From a virus, in the IMG/VR virus record IMGVR_UViG_3300037493_002582, positions 1-27,617 of that record: 27,617 bases of DNA. One strand, written 5' to 3'. A model generated the notes under the pieces. It did no database searches. It was given only the letters and a program-made list of their open reading frames with translations, and was not told the DNA's origin. Numbering within the stretch: position 1 is the stretch's first letter; each line of letters opens with the position of its first letter. Of this stretch, positions 22,571 to 27,617 are shown one piece after another. The translations under genes and the position numbers were made by a program.

Positions 22571-25500
22571 ATGCCGCAACTTGCAATAGCTCAAGTCATC
22601 CTAAAAGCCGCGTATGCTATCGGGTTCAATCTTTCTGTGGGCGCTGCCATGGCCACGGCTAGCATCGTGCAGTACGTCGCTTTCACTGCGGCTTCGATGG
22701 CTGCTAGCAAGCTGCTACAGAAAAAGCCTCCGGGATTTGGCGATGCCGCTTTAGCTGATCGAACCCAAATGGTGCGGTCTCCCGTAGCTGCGCGCCAAAT
22801 CGTGTATGGAGAAACGCGCGTTTCCGGCACGCTCGTGTACATCTCCACGACCGGGACAAAAAATCAATACCTCCATCTTCTCATCGCGCTCGCCGGTCAC
22901 GAGGTGGAGGAGATCGGCGATGTTTACTTCAACGATGAGCTTGCGCTTACAGGCGCAGGCTCCGCGGCCAGCGGGCGCTTCGCCGGCTATGGTGAAATTT
23001 ACAAGAAGCTTGGTGGAGACACTCAAACCGTTGAGACGAATCTTCAAACAGCGACTTCAAGTCTCGCGAACGGTGCATGGACTACCGATCATCGCTTGCG
23101 AGGGATAGCCTATCTTTACGTGCAGTTGATTTGGAGCGAAGAGATTTGGGTCGGAGGAATCCCCAATGTTTCGGCGATGGTGAAGGGGAAAAAAGTGTAC
23201 GATCCACGAACGACCACGACTGCTTATTCTGCGAATGCTGCGCTCTGTCTGCGCGATTATCTATTGGATGCTCGTCTAGGAATGGGCATGGCATCGAGCG
23301 AGATGAACGACACCGCCTTCATTGCAGCAGCCAACATCTGCGACGAGGACGTTCCGACGCTTCCCTCATCGGTAAATGAAAACAGATACGAGGCCAACGG
23401 CGTTTTGTATACAAGCGCATCACCGGACGAAAACATTGGAAAGCTCCTGTCGGCGATGGGCGGCATGATCGCTTACAGTGGGGGCACCATTGTGCCCTAC
23501 GCGGCAGGATACCGCATACCAACTGTCACCCTTAACGAATCAGACTTCGCTGGCGGCGTGCAAGTGCAGACAAAGATCAGTGCGCGCGACCGTGTCAACG
23601 CAGTCAAGGGCGTGTTTGTGTCGGCAAAGTCTGAGTGGCAACCGACTGACTTTCCTCCATTGGTCTCCGCGACCTACTACGCGGAGGATGGCAATATTCG
23701 TTATTACCGAGACGTGGTGCTACCGCTAACGACATCAAGCTCCTGCGCCCAGCGACTCGCACGTATCGAACTGCGCCGCGCCCGGCAGGAGATCACCATG
23801 ACTGCTCGCTTCAAGTTGGAAGCAATGCAAGTTCGCGCTGGCGACTCGGTCAAAATTACCAACGCTAAATTTGGATGGACGGATAAAGTTTTCGAGGTGA
23901 TGGATTGGCACTTCTCCAGCGACGGCCAGCCGCCGCAACTGGTCATTGAAATGACGCTGCGAGAGACGGCCAGCACAGTGTACGATTGGAGTATCACTGA
24001 CGAGATTGAGATGCCAACGACGCCGACGACGACGTTGCCGAATCCGTTCGCGCTTTCCGCTCCAACCAATCTCGCGTTGACCGCGGATGGAACGACGCAG
24101 CTCATACAAGCCGATGGCACTGCGATTCCTCGAATCAAAGTATCTTGGTCTGCGCCCGCGGAGGAGTTCATTCAAGCGGGCGGCTCGGTGGCAATTGAAT
24201 ACAAGGAGACCACGAGCACGACTTATCTCACATGGGCCACTGTGCCAGGTGATCGCACGCTGGATTATATCTCGTCCGACGTTAAGATTGGCCTGGGCTA
24301 CAACGTGCGGATTTATGGTCTGTCCTACTTTCAAGTCTCGACGAGCTATGTCAACGCGGTCGTGACCGTGGCCAAAGACACGACCGCTCCATCCGCGCCA
24401 ACCTCGCTCACAGCGAACGTCGGCACGGGTCGCGCCATCTCGCTGGATTGGGCCGACAATACTGAAGCGGACTTTTCAGAGTACGGAGTCTACCGCAATA
24501 CGACCAGCGTCACGCCGGCAGACGCGAACACGAACAAACTCGCCGAGGTTCGGGCTTCGCGCTTTGTTGACACCGAAATCGCGACCGGGACGACCTATTA
24601 TTATTGGGTGACGGCATACGACGCGCTTGAAAACGTAAGCGGCTTCTCGAACCGCGCACAGGCAATCGCGACCGGCATCACCGCAGGATCTGTAGACACT
24701 AGCGCGCCGAGCACGCCGAATGCTCCGACCTACTCTAGCGAGGCGACATATCTGGCCAGCGACGGAACGGCGCTCGCCCGCATCACGCTGACCGCTCCTG
24801 CGATGCCGGCCGGCGGCGCGCTTCTGACGATCTTGTTCCGCCGCTCTGGCTCGAGCGAGTGGCAGATCGGCAATCAGATCGGCAGCGGCTCAATCGCTGT
24901 CACCATCGACGACCTCACACCTGGACAGGCTTACGAGTTTGCCGCGCGAGCCCTCAGTAATTTCGACGTGCCGTCGTCGGTCTCGACGACGCTCTCGCGC
25001 ACGGCGCCCAACTACTCGGGGACAGTCACGGCGCCGACCGGCGCGACCCTCTCGACCGATGGCGTCAAGCCGAAGTACGTTCCAAACACGACAGTATTTC
25101 ATTTCGGCACGCGCGTCAGTTGGACGACAAACGCCGACAGCGATTTCGCTTATTACGAGATCAAGGCCACCGCCACGAACAGCGACGGGGCGGTCGATTA
25201 CACATGGGGATCAGATAGCTCCGTGGGGGGGGTCACGAGGACTCGGGAGAACTTCGTTTTCCTGTACAACGCCACCCTGCAAGCTGGTCATGTTCGCGTG
25301 CGTGCGGTCAACCGTACTGGCACAGCCTCATCGTGGACTAGCGTCGGCAATGCCAACGGCACTGCGACTGTCGGAACTGGCACCATCTCAAAGTATCTTG
25401 ATTCAGACGTTACGACCACCGGCATTAAAACAGGAAGCGGCTCTAGTGTCCGACAGGTCAATGTCATTTACGAGACGAACGAAGTGATCACGATCTCGGG

Positions 25501-25729
25501 AGGATCGACGAGCGAGAACGTCAACATTTCGCTTACGAATCGCGGCTTTTCGGCAAAACCGGATGAAGGACTGGTGGTCGTCGAAGACGTGCTTTATCAG
25601 GGATTTTACGACTCCGTAGCAGGCGGATCAACGAGCACGAATGCAGTAATCAAAATCTTCCGCAACGACGGCGGCACGCTGGGCTCGGGCAATCTGCGAT
25701 TGTCTGCGCGCTTTATCGATTACAACTAA
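22571..25729 (+). CDS. Tail tip / host specificity protein, gpJ-like
   Basis: 1052 residues. Residues 1-45 are hydrophobic and small-residue-rich, as in J-type tips. Residues 50-490 form the tip body: MVRSPVAARQIVYGETRVSG near 70, HEVEEIGDVYFNDELA, a middle hub domain with MVKGKKVYDPRT and ARIELRRARQEITMTARFKL. From about residue 495 come three or four fibronectin III-like units: about 495-600, 605-706 (APSAPTSLTANVG start and YYYWVTAYD end), 710-816 and 817-936. The last 115 residues are a separate beta-rich domain, probably the receptor-binding end. J proteins form a trimer that decides adsorption. Repetition of the fibronectin unit is common and often changes by recombination. The gene ends one base before the next ATG. 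Confidence 0.93.
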   Translation: MPQLAIAQVILKAAYAIGFNLSVGAAMATASIVQYVAFTAASMAASKLLQKKPPGFGDAALADRTQMVRSPVAARQIVYGETRVSGTLVYISTTGTKNQYLHLLIALAGHEVEEIGDVYFNDELALTGAGSAASGRFAGYGEIYKKLGGDTQTVETNLQTATSSLANGAWTTDHRLRGIAYLYVQLIWSEEIWVGGIPNVSAMVKGKKVYDPRTTTTAYSANAALCLRDYLLDARLGMGMASSEMNDTAFIAAANICDEDVPTLPSSVNENRYEANGVLYTSASPDENIGKLLSAMGGMIAYSGGTIVPYAAGYRIPTVTLNESDFAGGVQVQTKISARDRVNAVKGVFVSAKSEWQPTDFPPLVSATYYAEDGNIRYYRDVVLPLTTSSSCAQRLARIELRRARQEITMTARFKLEAMQVRAGDSVKITNAKFGWTDKVFEVMDWHFSSDGQPPQLVIEMTLRETASTVYDWSITDEIEMPTTPTTTLPNPFALSAPTNLALTADGTTQLIQADGTAIPRIKVSWSAPAEEFIQAGGSVAIEYKETTSTTYLTWATVPGDRTLDYISSDVKIGLGYNVRIYGLSYFQVSTSYVNAVVTVAKDTTAPSAPTSLTANVGTGRAISLDWADNTEADFSEYGVYRNTTSVTPADANTNKLAEVRASRFVDTEIATGTTYYYWVTAYDALENVSGFSNRAQAIATGITAGSVDTSAPSTPNAPTYSSEATYLASDGTALARITLTAPAMPAGGALLTILFRRSGSSEWQIGNQIGSGSIAVTIDDLTPGQAYEFAARALSNFDVPSSVSTTLSRTAPNYSGTVTAPTGATLSTDGVKPKYVPNTTVFHFGTRVSWTTNADSDFAYYEIKATATNSDGAVDYTWGSDSSVGGVTRTRENFVFLYNATLQAGHVRVRAVNRTGTASSWTSVGNANGTATVGTGTISKYLDSDVTTTGIKTGSGSSVRQVNVIYETNEVITISGGSTSENVNISLTNRGFSAKPDEGLVVVEDVLYQGFYDSVAGGSTSTNAVIKIFRNDGGTLGSGNLRLSARFIDYN

Positions 25730-25730
25730 C

Positions 25731-26057
25731 ATGGCCTTTCAAAAAACCATCGAGCTACCGAGTGGAGTTTCGGGTAATTACATTCGGCTAACCGCGCATC
25801 GCTGGGATCGGCAATCGCGCGAGGCGGTTGCGTGGTTCTCGCTGTACGTTGATGCGGCAGCGGCCAGCTCGGGCAAAGCGGCGCTGACGCCGTGGATTGC
25901 GAAGCTCTGGCTCACTGGCGCTAAGTTCGATGAGTACCTGAGCAACCCCGCGCTCGCGTCGTCGGGCGTGCTCGCGCAGTTGTACGCCGCAAGCAAGGCC
26001 GAGCCGATTTCATGCGACTTAGGCAGCGACGCCTTCGCCGACGCGCTCGACGTTTAG
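25731..26057 (+). CDS. Small tail-tip-associated protein of unknown function
   Basis: 108 residues, starting one base after the J-like gene stop. It has IELPSGVSGNYIRLTAHRWD and EAVAWFSLYVDAAAASSGKA, suggesting beta strands, then a helical end (FADALDV). Position after the tip gene and the tight spacing suggest a chaperone or a minor component of the tip. A similar arrangement of a small gene behind J exists in other siphoviruses, but I recognise no named family. No signal peptide or membrane segment. Confidence 0.75.
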   Translation: MAFQKTIELPSGVSGNYIRLTAHRWDRQSREAVAWFSLYVDAAAASSGKAALTPWIAKLWLTGAKFDEYLSNPALASSGVLAQLYAASKAEPISCDLGSDAFADALDV

Positions 26058-26130
26058 CTGAGAAAAGATTTCGCAAGAAAATAGTTTTTTAGAGTTGACT
26101 TGAGTTGTTTGCAGGGTAGCCGTGGACCGC
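26058..26130 (+). other. AT-rich intergenic gap
   Basis: 73 bases between the last tail gene and the small accessory genes, much more AT-rich than the rest (AAATAGTTTTTTAGAGTTGACT). It contains TTGACT at 26095-26100 with no -10 box at the usual distance. A promoter for the following genes is reasonable here but not readable; no terminator stem is visible. Confidence 0.3.
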
Positions 26131-26331
26131 ATGGCAAAAACGGAAACACCACTGCAAATCCGGCTCAAGTGCCTCAGAAAACCTTTTGAGCGCGCGGTCG
26201 AAAAGACGGGCATCGGCCAGAATGAAATGGTCCGGCTCGCGGTCGATGAGCTGCTGGAAAGCTACTCGACGTCCGAGCAGTTCATTGCGGCGCACGTTCG
26301 CTCCCGTGCAAAGCAAAACCGAGCGGCCTAG
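26131..26331 (+). CDS. Small ribbon-helix-helix-like protein
   Basis: 66 residues from the ATG at 26131; a GTG at 26122 (three codons longer, AGGG spaced five bases) is also possible. TPLQIRLKC is a short N-terminal strand, then two helices (RKPFERAVEKTGIGQNEMVR and LAVDELLESYST) with a turn of the type TGIGQNE between them. This is the Arc/MetJ-type ribbon-helix-helix plan; such proteins are DNA-binding dimers. It begins a group of small genes after an AT-rich gap, consistent with a regulator of this group. The target site is unknown. Confidence 0.6.
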   Translation: MAKTETPLQIRLKCLRKPFERAVEKTGIGQNEMVRLAVDELLESYSTSEQFIAAHVRSRAKQNRAA

Positions 26332-26338
26332 CCTTTCC

Positions 26339-26479
26339 ATGAAAAAAGCCCTCACAGTAGCAGTTGTCTCGACCGGCGCATTTTTACTTTTCGCCGTGAT
26401 GTTCCTCGCCGCGCTCGGTGAAACTATGTTGCGCGGGAATAAGGTGCTCGACTTCGGACTCGACGAGGACGCGAAGTGA
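26339..26479 (+). CDS. Small single-pass membrane peptide
   Basis: 46 residues. MKKALTVAVVSTGAFLLFAV is a membrane segment or uncleaved signal after two lysines, followed by FLAALGETMLRGN and an acidic end DFGLDEDAK. It starts 7 bases after the previous stop and overlaps the next small frame (GTGA). A membrane-bound small protein of unknown role; a lysis or exclusion function is possible. The real start at 26339 is chosen because it gives the membrane segment at the N-terminus. Confidence 0.5.
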   Translation: MKKALTVAVVSTGAFLLFAVMFLAALGETMLRGNKVLDFGLDEDAK

Positions 26480-26652
26480 ACAAATTCCCAAGCATTACGC
26501 TAGCGTCATGGCCGGCCGCAATCCGAATGGCGCGGGCCGAGCGTAACGAGATTCGCGAGAAGATAGCGGCGAAGATTTTGCAGCGGGATGGAGCGCAGGC
26601 AGGGGAATCTGCGCGTTCCGTAAAGAATATGCGGCCCGCTGCAACCAACTGA
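26476..26652 (+). CDS. Small unknown protein, GTG start
   Basis: 58 residues (MNKFPSITLASWPAAIRMAR, then ERNEIREKIAAKILQR), not helped by any recognised family. The GTG overlaps the previous stop by four bases (GTGA), the same coupling used elsewhere in this window, which supports a real gene. The chain is basic and helical, perhaps a small nucleic-acid- or partner-binding peptide. It is short enough to be chance. Confidence 0.4.
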   Translation: MNKFPSITLASWPAAIRMARAERNEIREKIAAKILQRDGAQAGESARSVKNMRPAATN

Positions 26653-26724
26653 GGACGCATACCTCGTTAAAACAGCCACCGAGCGCGACCGTGCGCGTGC
26701 GAAAATACGCGGTCAAATTTAGCT

Positions 26725-27012
26725 ATGAAAAACAAATATGTTATCGTTAGGGCAAGTTCTGCGGGCGTTTTTGCCGGCACGTTGGTAAGCTATAAGGCGG
26801 GTGAGGCTACGTTGAAAGACGCGCGTCGCATTTGGTATTGGTCGGGCGCGGCTTCGTTGAGCCAGCTCGCGCTTGATGGCACGTCAAAGCCGGATGCGTG
26901 CAAGTTTCCTGCGCCGGTTCCGTCAATCTTGGTCACTGGAGTTATCGAAGTAATCCCCACGACGCCAAAAGCGCGGCAGTCGATTGAAGGCGTGAAGGTG
27001 TGGAGCGCATGA
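26725..27012 (+). CDS. DUF6948-like protein
   Basis: 95 residues. YVIVRASSAGVFAGTLVS, then DARRIWYWSGAASLSQLAL and, near the end, EVIPTTPKARQSIEGVKVW, form the pattern of a small phage protein I know as DUF6948 (conserved RRIWYW and GAASL-x-QLA). The function is unknown. In other phages it is found among small late or accessory genes. The stop overlaps the ATG of the repeat protein (ATGA), so the two are coupled. There is no Shine-Dalgarno sequence before the ATG. Confidence 0.8.
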   Translation: MKNKYVIVRASSAGVFAGTLVSYKAGEATLKDARRIWYWSGAASLSQLALDGTSKPDACKFPAPVPSILVTGVIEVIPTTPKARQSIEGVKVWSA

Positions 27013-27233
27013 GCAACGACGGCTACGGCGACGGCTCCGGCTTAGGCTTTGGCGACGGCTCCGGCGAGGGCTCCGGCTTAGGCTCCGGCTTAGGCTTTGG
27101 CGACGGCTCCGGCGACGGCTCCGGCTTAGGCTCCGGCTTAGGCTCCGGCTTTGGCTTTGGCTTAGGCGTTGGCTTAGGCTTTGGCGACGGCTCCGGCGAC
27201 GGCTCCGGCGACGGCTACGGCTCCGGCGAATAA
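27009..27233 (+). CDS. Gly-X dipeptide repeat protein
   Basis: 74 residues from the ATG at 27009, ATGA overlap with the previous gene. After MSND the whole chain is 35 Gly-X pairs, X being Ser, Asp, Leu, Phe, Tyr, Glu or Val. No other composition occurs, so a normal globular fold is unlikely; a disordered, gel-like or beta-solenoid structure is more likely. The gene is in frame, coupled to a recognisable gene and ends with an ordinary TAA. The function is unknown. See the repeat entry for the DNA-level pattern. Confidence 0.65.
   Translation: MSNDGYGDGSGLGFGDGSGEGSGLGSGLGFGDGSGDGSGLGSGLGSGFGFGLGVGLGFGDGSGDGSGDGYGSGE
27021..27230 (+). repeat. Hexanucleotide GGC-NNN repeat, 35 units
   Basis: 35 successive hexamers GGC-NNN. 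The second codon is TCC, GAC, TTA, TTT, TAC, GAG, GTT or GAA. All 35 glycine codons are GGC, every repeated Leu is TTA, every Ser TCC and every Phe TTT, with no synonymous change. Larger units such as TTA-GGC-TTT-GGC-GAC-GGC-TCC recur. This fits recent growth by slippage or recombination, and length variation between relatives is expected. Confidence 0.85.
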
Positions 27234-27242
27234 CACAATACG

Positions 27243-27569
27243 ATGAACACTCAAATCACAGACGAACAAGTTAAGGCATGGCTGCACGAACAGCGCAACG
27301 CGGCGGGCATTCCGTCGCTGGTGCTGGGTTTTTTGACAGAATACAAGGACGATCCTTTCGTCGCGAAGATCACAGGCACTTCGCAATACTATGGCTTCGG
27401 CTCTAAGTTGTCGGAGGCAATCGAGCGTCTGCGGCGCCAGTTGCCAGATGCCAAGGCGCACGCGAAAAAGCTGCGCGAAGAGGCGGCGCGCAAGGTGGCC
27501 GAGGCAGATGCGATTGACGCGGTAGTTCCTGCTGCGGTGATCGCCGATAAAGAGGGGAGGGCGGCATGA
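27243..27569 (+). CDS. Small helical protein of unknown function
   Basis: 108 residues, starting 9 bases after the repeat gene. MNTQITDEQVKAWLHEQRNA is an amphipathic start, followed by GIPSLVLGFLTEYKDDPFVA and, in the second half, Leu/Arg/Ala-rich coiled coil (SEAIERLRRQLPDAKAHAKK, then LREEAARKVAEAD). It could be a small structural or partner-binding protein. No family is recognised. The ATG of the next gene overlaps the stop by four bases. Confidence 0.65.
   Translation: MNTQITDEQVKAWLHEQRNAAGIPSLVLGFLTEYKDDPFVAKITGTSQYYGFGSKLSEAIERLRRQLPDAKAHAKKLREEAARKVAEADAIDAVVPAAVIADKEGRAA
27554..27560 (+). promoter_or_regulatory. Shine-Dalgarno sequence of the last gene
   Basis: GGGGAGG five bases before the ATG at 27566. 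It is the clearest ribosome binding site in the window, unlike the many starts without one. Confidence 0.65.
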
Positions 27570-27617
27570 GCACGGCAACCACGCAGCTCGACATGGGGCT
27601 ACACGAGGGTATCCCGG
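27566..27617 (+). CDS. Gene start, cut by the window edge
   Basis: Reads MSTATTQLDMGLHEGIP and continues beyond the window. The ATG overlaps the previous stop (ATGA) and has a strong Shine-Dalgarno sequence. The fragment is too short to name. Confidence 0.6.
   Translation, partial: MSTATTQLDMGLHEGIP

Noticed and set aside
26095-26130. Sigma-70-type promoter with TTGACT
   Set aside because: No -10 hexamer at 16-19 bases (the sequence there is GGTAGCCGTGG). Kept only as an AT-rich gap.
26653-26724. Terminator or promoter between the 58-residue frame and the DUF6948-like gene
   Set aside because: Only a bulged GACC/GGTC inverted repeat is visible, with no T-run or clear promoter boxes.
27021-27230. 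Telomere-like TTAGGC repeat
   Set aside because: TTAGGC occurs only scattered within an in-frame GGC-NNN pattern, not as a tandem array.
27021-27230. CRISPR array
   Set aside because: There are no separate repeats and spacers; the period is six bases and the stretch is an open frame.

Overview
This window is the late (virion assembly) region of a tailed phage or prophage with a lambda-like, long non-contractile tail (siphovirus). About 39 genes, all on the + strand, are packed head to tail, mostly with 1-8 base overlaps or gaps of a few bases. No integrase, repressor, replication gene, tRNA or CRISPR array is visible. The DNA is GC-rich. Most start codons lack a Shine-Dalgarno sequence, which fits a host from a lineage that rarely uses one (Bacteroidota/Verrucomicrobiota-like). 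That host guess is weak.

Layout. 55-2323 encodes the packaging motor: a small terminase subunit with no ordinary start codon and a lambda gpA-type large subunit. 2366-4962 holds a gpW-like connector and a portal fused to a second domain. 4970-10491 is an accessory block: a fibre-like adhesin, a protein with a readable trypsin-type catalytic triad, a small secreted protein, a DUF1353 protein, a lipoprotein and XhlA-like membrane protein (possible lysis genes), a calcineurin-like phosphoesterase and a small unknown. 10523-12803 returns to head genes: prohead protease/scaffold, decoration protein and major capsid protein, followed by an intrinsic terminator.

12893-17178 is a second accessory block: a two-domain glycosyltransferase, a methyltransferase, two more glycosyltransferase-like proteins and a GT9/heptosyltransferase-like protein. 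17181-26057 is the tail: head-tail connector, gpZ-like, gpU-like terminator, tube protein, G/GT chaperones with a well-formed -1 frameshift signal, tape measure, tail-tip proteins, an NlpC/P60-like protein, a 1052-residue J-like tip protein with fibronectin-like domains, and a small following protein. 26131-27617 holds small accessory genes: a ribbon-helix-helix-like protein, a membrane peptide, a DUF6948-like protein and a Gly-X repeat protein. The last gene is cut by the window edge.

The core genes build a virion. The two accessory blocks interrupt the conserved head-to-tail order at gene boundaries and look devoted to host contact: adhesin plus protease in one, a glycan-building pathway in the other. 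The most notable signals are the phage glycosylation cluster, the catalytic-triad protease coupled to the fibre gene, the frameshift signal at 19437-19479, and a seven-base element TTTGACG lying 14-15 bases before four start codons.
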